Positions 24,304 through 31,543 of a stretch of DNA of 34,493 nucleotides are shown piece after piece. The notes beneath the pieces were generated by a model, which saw only the letters and a program-made list of their open reading frames with translations, did no database searches and was not told the DNA's origin. Origin of the DNA: Terriglobia bacterium (GTDB taxonomy: Bacteria; Acidobacteriota; Terriglobia; Acidiferrales; UBA7541); the NCBI GenBank assembly GCA_020073375.1, contig JAIQFG010000054.1:1-34493 (forward strand). Direction: 5' to 3'. The position numbers and the translations under genes are program-made. The first letter of the stretch is position 1. Every line of letters starts with the position of its first letter.

Positions 24304-24399
24304 TCGAGAAATTCGATAGTAAGCGGGGCATCGAGCGCTGTCAAATCGCTCTCCTCATGCGGATTTGTGCCGGGGTCGGAAAGCGCTGCTGAAACAAAA

Positions 24400-24425
24400 G
24401 AGGCGCCCGAAAATCGGGGCGCCTC
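24400..24425 (-). terminator. Rho-independent terminator after the exported-protein gene
   Basis: GAGGCGCC pairs with GGCGCCTC around a short loop; on the minus strand it is followed by TTTTGTTTC. It stands 45 bp after the stop of the gene at 24471, ending the sigma/anti-sigma operon. Confidence 0.85.
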
Positions 24426-24470
24426 GAATGATTGCTGTCCGGTCTTGTATTACTGAAACGAACCGGCCGC

Positions 24471-25337
24471 TCAGTCCTGAGGAGTAGGAGGCGGTTGCTT
24501 GCCTTTCCGATCGCGGTCTCCCCGTTTGAATTCCCTGTGTTTCTCAACCAGTTGGAAGGACGGATCGGGCAGGAACAAGGTAGCCGCCGGCTGGCCGATG
24601 TTAGAAAGCTGGTAAGTGGAATCCCCGAACCGCGGGTCGGTGCGCGTGACTTGCAGGACCACGTCGAGATCGGGGGAAGACAAGCGTTCGGTAGTAGTCA
24701 CAATGTCAAATTCATTGCCGATCTGGCCCTTGGGGATGGTGCGCGTGACTTTGTGGTCGTCGGCTTTGTAGACGGTTTTCGTGACCGGATCGGTGTAGGT
24801 AGTCTGCGTGTCGCTCACAGTTTCGTTGGCCGGTCCCGCTCCCTTTGGGCCGCGGTCAGGACGCTTGAAATCGCCGGGAGGAGGATTGTGCTGGCCGATG
24901 GCGAAAGCCTGGTAGGTCTTTTTAGCGACGTTTTCGATGTACTGCTCCATCTTGGTCAGATTGCGGATATAGATCAGCTCGGGAGCGTTCCCGGAAGAGG
25001 CCCACGGGCCGATGGCCGGCAATTTGACGTCACGGTACGTGCTTCCGTCCGTGTCGCGGGCGATGGTGCCGGTAACGGTGTTCTTGATGGAGTTGCCGGG
25101 AAGGGATTCGGTGTGCGTGATCGTAAACGTGGCCTGGAACGGCTTGCCCGTTACGGTCTTGCCGCCAAAACCTCCCATCAATCCACCGAACTCGAACGAG
25201 CCATCCATCAAACGCCCGGGGCCGCGGCCCGGGCCGTCAAAGGCGCGCGGGGGCCCCTGGGCCCCAACCACCAGCGCCAGACCAAGCACTGCCACCGCCG
25301 CCAACCCTGTTCGGATCGCATACTTTGTCACGGTCAT
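24471..25337 (-). CDS. Exported hypothetical protein in an ECF sigma operon
   Basis: 288 residues from the ATG at 25337, which has AGGAG 3 bp upstream. The frame continues further up, but the stretch before lacks a signal-like start. Residues 1-26 are a signal peptide (LAAVAVLGLALVVGAQG), followed by a Gly/Pro/Arg-rich segment and a globular part rich in Thr and beta strands (FQATFTITHTESLPGN, DVVLQVTRTDPRFGDSTYQLSNI). The C-terminus is Lys/Pro-rich. No domain was recognised. It follows the anti-sigma gene after 56 bp and ends at a terminator, so it is the last gene of the sigma operon and probably a target of that sigma factor. Confidence 0.85.
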   Translation of the reverse strand: MTVTKYAIRTGLAAVAVLGLALVVGAQGPPRAFDGPGRGPGRLMDGSFEFGGLMGGFGGKTVTGKPFQATFTITHTESLPGNSIKNTVTGTIARDTDGSTYRDVKLPAIGPWASSGNAPELIYIRNLTKMEQYIENVAKKTYQAFAIGQHNPPPGDFKRPDRGPKGAGPANETVSDTQTTYTDPVTKTVYKADDHKVTRTIPKGQIGNEFDIVTTTERLSSPDLDVVLQVTRTDPRFGDSTYQLSNIGQPAATLFLPDPSFQLVEKHREFKRGDRDRKGKQPPPTPQD

Positions 25338-25393
25338 GTCTCCTGTCAGCATTTCCTCGGTGCCAAAATTTTCTTCCATCGCGGGCTGCAAAA

Positions 25394-26101
25394 TTATTGA
25401 ACCAATTTCACGCCGCGCGGCCAGCCGTCTTCTCCAACCAGCACGTCCGCCTGAATCAAGTCGTCGTCGGGAGCTTCCGCGACCGGATATCCAAGCTGCG
25501 CGAGCGAAGCGCGCGTCAATTCCACACGCACAACCATGCCCGGGTCGTCGGGAGCAATCGCACCGGTAAACGGCACCGGCACGAAATCCGAAGCAACGTA
25601 CGTTTCAACAGTGGACGCATCCACTGCTGAGTCGGCCTCATCTTTGTCCGATGCCTGAGCGCCATCATTGGCCGGAGAAACCGCGGCCCCCTTCGCATCG
25701 AGCGGGGCGCTGGAATGCGACGAAACGTCTTTTTTCGGTGCCGGCTGCGCCGGAACCCTGTAACGAATCACGAACGTCCAAAAAACAATCAACAGTATGG
25801 CTGCGGCGGCGCCGATCGACGACCACTCAAAGGTGCGGCGCCAGGAATTGCGCTGGTGGTGGCTGCGAAACCCCGCCAACACCGCAGCCTCCACTTGCGG
25901 CGGAGCCTGCTGGTGCTGTGCGCGACGGCTGACAGCCTCGGTAGATTCCGCGAGCGCGATGGCCTCAGCCAAGCGGCCCGCGCACAGGCTGCAGACGGCG
26001 GTGTGCTCCAGGGCTGCTTCGCGCAGACGCACGTCAAGCAATTCCATGCGCACATAGCCGTGCACGATTTCGTCGAATTCCCTGCACGTCATTTCGCTCA
26101 T
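25394..26101 (-). CDS. Zinc-type anti-sigma factor
   Basis: 235 residues from ATG 26101. The N-terminal 45 residues contain the HX3CX2C zinc anti-sigma motif (H33, C37, C40: HTAVCSLC). One membrane helix at about 94-113 (SSIGAAAAILLIVFWTFVIR) separates it from an extracytoplasmic domain of about 120 residues with an acidic linker and a beta-rich end. This is the layout of membrane-anchored regulators that hold an ECF sigma factor until a signal releases it. Its ATG overlaps the TGA of the sigma gene (ATGA), ensuring coupled synthesis. GGGAGGCAAGGA precedes the start. The signal sensed is unknown. Confidence 0.9.
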   Translation of the reverse strand: MSEMTCREFDEIVHGYVRMELLDVRLREAALEHTAVCSLCAGRLAEAIALAESTEAVSRRAQHQQAPPQVEAAVLAGFRSHHQRNSWRRTFEWSSIGAAAAILLIVFWTFVIRYRVPAQPAPKKDVSSHSSAPLDAKGAAVSPANDGAQASDKDEADSAVDASTVETYVASDFVPVPFTGAIAPDDPGMVVRVELTRASLAQLGYPVAEAPDDDLIQADVLVGEDGWPRGVKLVQ

Positions 26102-26757
26102 TCCTTGCCTCCCAACCCGGCCCCCATAGCACGGCTCCCGACCCTGGCCGGACGGAGTTTCTCCAGCAGTATCGAACGCGCGCGATTCAGGCGCGACCTC
26201 ACCGTTCCCACCGGGCAATCGAGCAGCGCCGCGGCTTCGTTATAACTTTTCCCCTCCAGGTCGCACAGCGTCACGGGTTCGCGGTAGTGTTCCGGCAGGG
26301 TCAACACCGCGTCTCGCAGCAGATCCTCGATCTCGGTGCGCTCCAGACCCTCCAGCACGGTCTCGACTCTCGCCACATTCGCGGGAGCGTGGCCGTTTCC
26401 ATTGGTGTGGCCGGGGGTGCCATTCCAATCCAAGGATCGAGGAGATTCGTTTTCGTCCAGAAGCTGCACATAGCGGCTCTCTTTTTCGTACAACTTGCGA
26501 ATATGGTTCCGCGCGATACCATAAAGAAAAGCGCCCGGAGTTCCCTTTTCCTGGTCGAACTTCGCGGATTGGCGAATCAAGGTCAAGAACGTCTCCTGCA
26601 CCACGTCGGCGGCGGATTCGGGACGGCCGGACATGTGCAACGCAAAGCGGTACAGGCCGCCCTGGTGGCGCCGATAAAATTCCAGGAAGGCGTCCTCGTC
26701 GCCCGAGGAGAGACGCCGCATGAGATCGATATCGCGAGGCTCCACTATTTCTGCCAT
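26098..26757 (-). CDS. ECF-type RNA polymerase sigma factor
   Basis: 219 residues. Region 2 covers about 18-90, with DAFLEFYRRHQGGLYRFAL, ADVVQETFLTLI and GAFLYGIARNHIRK, and region 4 about 140-200, with LPEHYREPVTLCDLEGKSYNEAAALL and the helix-turn-helix CPVGTVRSRLNRAR. Regions 1 and 3 are absent, as in extracytoplasmic-function sigma factors. A 45-residue Gly/Asn/His-rich linker between the two domains is longer than usual. The gene overlaps the anti-sigma gene by 4 bp. An ECF-like promoter (GGAAC-N17-GTTAA) lies upstream at 26823-26849, which suggests autoregulation. Confidence 0.94.
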   Translation of the reverse strand: MAEIVEPRDIDLMRRLSSGDEDAFLEFYRRHQGGLYRFALHMSGRPESAADVVQETFLTLIRQSAKFDQEKGTPGAFLYGIARNHIRKLYEKESRYVQLLDENESPRSLDWNGTPGHTNGNGHAPANVARVETVLEGLERTEIEDLLRDAVLTLPEHYREPVTLCDLEGKSYNEAAALLDCPVGTVRSRLNRARSILLEKLRPARVGSRAMGAGLGGKE

Positions 26758-26772
26758 GTGGTCTTTACTGGG

Positions 26773-26794
26773 CCGGGCTGCAAGTACAGCCCGG
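26773..26794. promoter_or_regulatory. Perfect hairpin in the leader of the sigma gene
   Basis: CCGGGCTG and CAGCCCGG form an 8-bp perfect stem with a 6-nt loop, 15 bp upstream of the sigma start codon and downstream of the predicted ECF promoter. It would lie in the 5' untranslated leader and might influence translation, since no clear ribosome binding site stands before the ATG. Confidence 0.4.
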
Positions 26795-26822
26795 ACCGGT
26801 CCGAGCCGGGCAATCCGAATCC

Positions 26823-26849
26823 TTAACCCCTATCCGGGTGAAAAGTTCC
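26823..26849 (-). promoter_or_regulatory. Predicted ECF sigma promoter
   Basis: On the minus strand GGAAC (26845-26849) followed by TTTT and, 17 bp further, GTTAA (26823-26827). GGAAC is the common -35 element of ECF sigma factors. The promoter points at the sigma gene, with a leader of about 60 nt. Confidence 0.55.
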
Positions 26850-27027
26850 GCCTACCATGCCGCCAGTACCCGTTAGATGCACGCCCAATGCATTCAGGAT
26901 ATATACCGTTCTTAAGGCTTCGGAGTTCCATTTAATCGTGCCCGTGCGCACCGAAGACGCCAGCATGCAAATGGAGCACTTGGTGTATGCTTGCGGGAGC
27001 TCGAACCTCAACCATTTGGAGGCCACC

Positions 27028-27519
27028 TTGAAACTCTTTTCGGGAAGACTTGCGGGCGTCGTGCTGGGTATCGCGCTGACCGCCCTGTCCGGATACGCGC
27101 AACTGGCGGAAAAGAAAGCGCTGACACTGGCCACCGCCAAGCAGATCGCGGCCGCGTCGGAAGCCGAAGCCAACACCAACAAGCTGGCCATGGTGATTAC
27201 CGTGCTCGACGAGGGCGGCAACATGATTTACCAGGAGCGGATGGACGACGCGCAACTGGCGAGCATCCAGATTTCATTTGGAAAAGCGCACACGGCGCTA
27301 GCCTTCAAGCGACCCACCAAGGCGCTGGAAGATGCAGTGGCCGGAGGGCGCAACGCTATTTTGTCGCTGCCCGGGGCGGTGACCGTCGAGGGCGGGTTGC
27401 CGCTGATGGCGGACGGAAAAGTAATCGGCGCGATCGGCGTCAGCGGCGGGACCTCGGCGCAGGATGGAATGGTGGCCAAGGCCGGCGCGGATGCGTTCCT
27501 GAAAATGCTGGGGCATTAG
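27028..27519 (+). CDS. Secreted GlcG/HbpS (DUF336) family protein
   Basis: 163 residues from a TTG start at 27028, chosen because GGAGG stands 5 bp upstream and it begins directly with a signal peptide (MKLFSGRLAGVVLGIALTALSGYAQ). The frame also has an ATG at 26857, but that would bury the signal peptide. The mature part matches the GlcG/HbpS fold: LTLATAKQIAAASEAEA, MVITVLDEGGNMIYQERMD, ALAFKRPTKALE, VEGGLPLMADGKVIGAIGVSGGTSAQDGMVAKAGADAF. HbpS-like proteins bind heme or cobalamin, while others are of unknown role. The gene stands before a secreted beta-propeller dehydrogenase, from which it is separated by about 200 bp and a REPIN. Confidence 0.9.
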   Translation: MKLFSGRLAGVVLGIALTALSGYAQLAEKKALTLATAKQIAAASEAEANTNKLAMVITVLDEGGNMIYQERMDDAQLASIQISFGKAHTALAFKRPTKALEDAVAGGRNAILSLPGAVTVEGGLPLMADGKVIGAIGVSGGTSAQDGMVAKAGADAFLKMLGH

Positions 27520-27562
27520 GCCGCGGCCTTGAGAAGGCGTGAGTGAATTTGCTCTTGGTTGG

Positions 27563-27629
27563 TGTAGCGCCCGCCTTCAGGCGGGCATGGGTTGAGTTTC
27601 AATGTGCCCGCCTGAAGGCGGGCGCTACA
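27563..27629. repeat. REPIN-like doublet (GCCCGCC family)
   Basis: Starts TGTAGCGCCCGCCTTCAGGC and ends GCCTGAAGGCGGGCGCTACA; perfect palindromic arms with a short spacer. It is the full-length relative of 124-147, in the gap between the DUF336 and dehydrogenase genes. Confidence 0.9.
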
Positions 27630-27720
27630 AAGGGTTGGCGCGCCAGACCAGTTCTGGCACATGGAGAAACACCTGGAATAATCCTGACGCGATAAGATTC
27701 TCAAGGGGAGGTCTGTAGAC

Positions 27721-29064
27721 ATGAAAAGCAAATTCTCGCGTGGCGTTACGTCCGCGCTGTTGATTGCGCCGCTTGCGGCGGGCACGATTTTTCCGGCAGG
27801 CGCCGCGGCTCAGAACTCCGGCAAGGCCGCGCAGGTGCAGGCTGGACAAGGCGGCTTCAACGATTGGGACAAAGAGCAGCCCGGCAAACACTACCTGGTG
27901 AAGGCGGCCGATCTGCCCAAGCCTTACGTTACTGAATCGTTTGCTAACCAATCCCAGGTTGTGCCGCGGCCGGGGAATGCCTGGCCGAAGGTGCCGGAGG
28001 GATTCAAGATCGATCAGGCGCTGACCGGGCTCGATGGCCCGCGAACGATTGTCACCGCGCCGAACGGCGATCTGTTTATCGCGGAAAGCAATCCCGGGCG
28101 AGTCCGCGTGGTCCGCGGATTTGGCGGCGACGGCAAGGTGCAGACCAACGAAGTGTTTGCTTCGGGGCTGACCATGCCTTATGGAATTGCGTTTTATCCG
28201 GTGGGGCCGAATCCGCAATACGTTTATGTTGGAAACACGAATTCCATCGTGCGCTTTCCGTACAAAAACGGCGATCTGAAAGCCAGCGGGCAGGCGGAGA
28301 CCATCGTGGCCAGCATTCCGGGCGGTGCGCGGTTTGGCGGCGGGCACTGGACGCGCAGCCTGGTATTCACCAACGATGGGAAGAAATTGCTGGTCGGCGT
28401 CGGCTCCAAATCCAACGTGGGCGACGACTCGGCGGAAAATAACCGCGCTGACGTTCTGGAATTTAATCCCGACGGATCGGGGCAGCGGATATATGCGTCG
28501 GGAATCCGGAATCCTGCGGGCCTCGCGATCAATCCGAAGACTGGGCAGCTCTGGGTGGCCGTGAACGAGCGCGACGCGCTGGGCGACAACCTGGTGCCTG
28601 ATTACGTCACGCACGTGCAGGAGGGCGCGTTCTACGGATGGCCGTGGTACTACCTGGGCCCGAATCCCGATCCGCGATTTGCAGGAAAGCATCCGGAACT
28701 GAAGGAGAAAGTCCAGGTGCCGGATACGCTGCTGCAGTCGCACTCGGCGCCGTTGAATCTGGCGTTTTACGACGGCAAGCAATTCCCCGCCGAATATCGC
28801 GGCGATGCATTCGTCACCTCGCACGGATCGTGGAACCGGGATCACCGCACCGGCTACAAGGTGGTGCACGTGCTCACGCCGAACGGAAAAGCAACCGGCG
28901 AGTATGAGGACTTCGTGACCGGATTCGTGCTGGACGATGCCAAGGTGTGGGGACGCCCGGTGGGCGTGACGGTGGCGAAGGACGGGTCGCTGGTCTTCAC
29001 CGACGACGCTTCCAACAGCGTTTGGCGCGTGACGTATACCGGCGGCAAGCATTCCGGGAATTGA
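27721..29064 (+). CDS. Secreted sorbosone-dehydrogenase-like (PQQ GDH-B fold) protein
   Basis: 447 residues. Residues 1-31 are a signal peptide (LLIAPLAAGTIFPAGAAAQ). The rest fits the six-bladed beta-propeller of soluble quinoprotein glucose dehydrogenases and L-sorbosone dehydrogenases: LDGPRTIVTAPNGDLFIAES, GLTMPYGIAFYP, ILEFNPDGSG-type repeats (DVLEFNPDGSGQRIYASGIRN), GLAINPKTGQLWVAVNERD, GWPWYYLG and GDAFVTSHGSWNR. Such enzymes oxidise sugars in the periplasm with PQQ, passing electrons to cytochromes. The substrate is not known, and no PQQ synthesis gene or cytochrome lies nearby. The ATG has GGGGAGG 7-12 bp upstream. It probably follows the DUF336 gene functionally (both exported), but linkage is weak. 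Confidence 0.9.
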   Translation: MKSKFSRGVTSALLIAPLAAGTIFPAGAAAQNSGKAAQVQAGQGGFNDWDKEQPGKHYLVKAADLPKPYVTESFANQSQVVPRPGNAWPKVPEGFKIDQALTGLDGPRTIVTAPNGDLFIAESNPGRVRVVRGFGGDGKVQTNEVFASGLTMPYGIAFYPVGPNPQYVYVGNTNSIVRFPYKNGDLKASGQAETIVASIPGGARFGGGHWTRSLVFTNDGKKLLVGVGSKSNVGDDSAENNRADVLEFNPDGSGQRIYASGIRNPAGLAINPKTGQLWVAVNERDALGDNLVPDYVTHVQEGAFYGWPWYYLGPNPDPRFAGKHPELKEKVQVPDTLLQSHSAPLNLAFYDGKQFPAEYRGDAFVTSHGSWNRDHRTGYKVVHVLTPNGKATGEYEDFVTGFVLDDAKVWGRPVGVTVAKDGSLVFTDDASNSVWRVTYTGGKHSGN

Positions 29065-29124
29065 GGGGGCGCTTGCGGTGTTGTTGCGGGCGCGGGTGGC
29101 GCGGCGCCGTTGCGGGAATTCCAG

Positions 29125-29296
29125 AAGCTTTAACACAGAGGACACTGAGTACACAGAGGACACAGAGAAAAGCAAATATTTTAGGTTTCTTGAAATGCGA
29201 TTTCTTGAAATGGCGCGCGGGGATTTTTCATTTTGCGAATCTCATTATGTTTTCTCTGTGAACTCTGTGCCCTCAGTGCTCTCTGTGTTAAAGCTT
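29125..29296. repeat. Large inverted repeat with 9-bp units (copy 3)
   Basis: AAGCTTTA then ACACAGAGG, ACACTGAGT, ACACAGAGG, ACACAGAGA; the inverted right arm ends TTAAAGCTT. The spacer is about 80 bp and contains TTTCTTGAAATG twice. This copy is the least decayed of the three. Confidence 0.88.
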
Positions 29297-29334
29297 TTAA
29301 GGTTTAGAGCGAACATAACCCGTATTTCCCCACT

Positions 29335-29362
29335 ACCTACTACCTACCACCTGCCCCCTATC
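29335..29362. repeat. Degenerate 7-bp tandem repeat, four units
   Basis: ACCTACT, ACCTACC, ACCTGCC, CCCTATC in direct succession. On the opposite strand the units read AGTAGGT-like, close to the GTNGTAG units at 19388-19422. Confidence 0.65.
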
Positions 29363-29431
29363 TCGAATTCCGCCTAGCCCCGGGCGTCGCCCGTTCTTAT
29401 TTCCGGCTGGCTCCAAGTAGAGCCCGCACCC

Positions 29432-29437
29432 TATAAT
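29432..29437 (+). promoter_or_regulatory. Possible -10 element of argS
   Basis: A perfect TATAAT lies 30 bp before the argS start codon. No good -35 hexamer is visible at 16-18 bp upstream, so this is a weak call. Confidence 0.35.
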
Positions 29438-29467
29438 CGCTGATTCTGATCTTCCGATTGGAGCCCT

Positions 29468-31456
29468 GTGGTTCACGTACTGGAAGCACGCATTCGCGCC
29501 GCGCTGGCCGCGCACATTCGCGGCGTCTACAACCTCGACGTCGCCGTCGTCACCGAAAGACCTCCCCGGATCGAGATGGGGGAAATTGCCACGCCGGTCT
29601 GTTTTGATCTGGCCAAGCGCCTGAAGCGCGCGCCGCGTCAGATCGCCGCGGAAATTTCCGCGCAATTGCCGCCGATCGAAGGAGTCGAGCGCGTGGAGGT
29701 CGCGGGCGGCGGATATGTGAACCTGTTTTTTGCGCGCGCCGCGTTCCTGGCGTCCGTTGTGAAGGATGCGGAGGCTGCCCCGGCCCTTGCACCGGCGGAC
29801 GCGCCCAAGTGCATCGTCGAGCACACAAATATCAATCCGAATAAGGCCGCGCACATCGGGCACCTGCGCAATGCGGCGCTGGGCGATACGCTGGTGCGCG
29901 TGCTGCGGCGCGCCGGGCGGCGCGTGGAAGTGCAAAATTATATCGATAACACCGGGGTGCAGGTCGCCGACGTGGTCATCGGCTTTGTGCACATCGCGAA
30001 GAAATCACCGGCCGAAGTGCAGGCCCTCGCGGCGCAGCCGAAATTCGATTATCTGTGCTGGGATTTGTATGCAAGCGTTTCGCGATTTTTCGAGGAAGAT
30101 AAAACGCGGATGGCTTTGCGCGGCGAGACGCTGCAATCGATTGAATCCGGAGTAGGGGCGGCGTCCGAGATGGCGGGGATCGTTGCGCCCGCGATTGTGC
30201 GCTGCCACCTGGCTACGATGGAACGGCTGGGGATTGAGTACGATTTATTGCCGCGCGAGAGCGAAATTCTGCATTTGAAATTCTGGGACTCGGCGTTTGA
30301 GCAGTTGAAACAGCGGAACGCGATTCACCTGGCAGCATCAGGGAAAAATGCTGGCTGCTGGGTGATGCGTACAGATGATACAGGCAATGCCGCCGCCGCT
30401 GCCGAAGGCACGAGCGAGGACGACGACGCGAAAATTATCGTGCGCTCGAACGGCACGGTCACCTACGTCGGAAAAGACATCGCCTACCAGCTGTGGAAAT
30501 TCGGCCTGCTGGGCAAGGATTTTCAGTACGAGAAATTCCACACATACGCGGATGGGCGGACGCTCTGGTCGAGCGTGTCAAGCGGCGGAGATTCCTCCGC
30601 GCCCGCGTTCGGAAAGGCCGCGATCGTCTACAACGTGATCGACGCGCGGCAGGCGTACCTGCAAAACGTGGTGGTCGCGGGGCTGCGCGCGCTCGGTTTC
30701 AACGGCGCGGCCGACCGGTCCATCCATTTTTCGTACGAAATCGTGGCGCTTACGCCGCGCTGCGCCCGCGAACTCGGCTACACGCTCAGCGAGGAAGACG
30801 CGAAGAAGCCGTACGTGGAAGTGAGCGGCCGCAAAGGCCTGGGCGTGAAGGCGGACGATTTACTGGACCGTCTGGAAACCGCCGCGCTGGCCGAGGTTGC
30901 CGAGCGCCACCCGGAATTGCCCGCGGACGAACAAACCGGGATCGCGCACGCCATCGCCATCGGTGCGCTGCGCTATTTTCTATTGAAATTCACGCGCACG
31001 GCGATTATCGCCTTCGATTTCAAGGACGCGCTCAGCTTTGAGGGGGAAACCGGGCCGTATTGCCAGTACGCCGTGGTGCGCGCGCGCAATATTTTCCGCA
31101 AATTGCAGGAGCAGGAGCCGGCTTTTGCGATGGCGTCTCTTGCGCGAGTGGATTTGGCTGCTGCTTCAAGCTTGTTGACCGGAATCGACGGCAACTCGTT
31201 TTGGGAACTTGTGCTGCTGGCGGGTTCTCTCGGCACGCAGATCGAAGCCGCCGTCGGTGCGCAGGAGCCGGCATTCATCGCCAAGTACGCGTTTCAACTG
31301 GCGCAGGCGTTTAATCTTTTTTACCACCATCATCGCGTCCTCACCGAAGAGGATTCCGCGAAGAAGGTGTTTCTGCTGCAACTGAGCCGACTGGTTGAGG
31401 TAAAACTTGTGGCCGCACTGGAGCTTCTTGGGATTGAAGCTCCGGAAAAGATGTAG
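29468..31456 (+). CDS. argS: Arginyl-tRNA synthetase
   Basis: 662 residues from a GTG start with TTGGAG 5 bp upstream. It charges tRNA-Arg with arginine. The N-terminal Arg_tRNA_synt_N domain (about 1-95) is followed by the class Ia core with INPNKAAHIGHLRNAALGD, whose HIGH is at 129-132, IDNTGVQVADVV, and the DALRG-type anticodon-binding domain at the end (YCQYAVVRARNIFRKL, FNLFYHHHRVL). The KMSKS position is degenerate (SGRKGLGV), as usual in ArgRS. A stretch of about 25 residues around NAAAAAEGTSEDDD looks like a low-complexity insertion in the catalytic core. The gene is monocistronic as far as visible; an AT-rich cassette begins right after its stop. Confidence 0.96.
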   Translation: MVHVLEARIRAALAAHIRGVYNLDVAVVTERPPRIEMGEIATPVCFDLAKRLKRAPRQIAAEISAQLPPIEGVERVEVAGGGYVNLFFARAAFLASVVKDAEAAPALAPADAPKCIVEHTNINPNKAAHIGHLRNAALGDTLVRVLRRAGRRVEVQNYIDNTGVQVADVVIGFVHIAKKSPAEVQALAAQPKFDYLCWDLYASVSRFFEEDKTRMALRGETLQSIESGVGAASEMAGIVAPAIVRCHLATMERLGIEYDLLPRESEILHLKFWDSAFEQLKQRNAIHLAASGKNAGCWVMRTDDTGNAAAAAEGTSEDDDAKIIVRSNGTVTYVGKDIAYQLWKFGLLGKDFQYEKFHTYADGRTLWSSVSSGGDSSAPAFGKAAIVYNVIDARQAYLQNVVVAGLRALGFNGAADRSIHFSYEIVALTPRCARELGYTLSEEDAKKPYVEVSGRKGLGVKADDLLDRLETAALAEVAERHPELPADEQTGIAHAIAIGALRYFLLKFTRTAIIAFDFKDALSFEGETGPYCQYAVVRARNIFRKLQEQEPAFAMASLARVDLAAASSLLTGIDGNSFWELVLLAGSLGTQIEAAVGAQEPAFIAKYAFQLAQAFNLFYHHHRVLTEEDSAKKVFLLQLSRLVEVKLVAALELLGIEAPEKM

Positions 31457-31502
31457 CAGCACAATTGTTAACCACATGCATAATCTATGATTTAAAGATA
31501 AC

Positions 31503-31532
31503 TTGCAATATCTACTCGATAGAATTCATAAT
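31503..31532 (+). promoter_or_regulatory. Possible sigma70 promoter of the ParA-SIR2 cassette
   Basis: TTGCAA (31503-31508) and CATAAT (31527-31532) with an 18-bp spacer, in an AT-rich 87-bp gap after argS. The -10 box ends 11 bp before the ATG at 31544, so transcripts would have a very short leader; no Shine-Dalgarno is present (the leader reads CCTCC). Confidence 0.4.
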
Positions 31533-31543
31533 CCTCCTTCACC

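Larger units (their letters stand above)
29065..29467. other. 403-bp intergenic region before argS
   Basis: It contains the large 9-bp-unit inverted repeat (29125-29296), a 7-bp tandem repeat (29335-29362) and a TATAAT box (29432-29437). No open frame in it resembles a gene. Confidence 0.6.

Noticed and set aside
27625..29175. Minus-strand open frame of 516 codons
   Set aside because: Exactly antisense to the secreted dehydrogenase-like gene. The composition is Arg/His/Ala-rich without domains, as expected of high-GC antisense frames, and it runs into repeat DNA.
29125..29296. CRISPR array
   Set aside because: Units are 9 bp, directly adjacent without spacers and inverted between arms; no cas genes are present.
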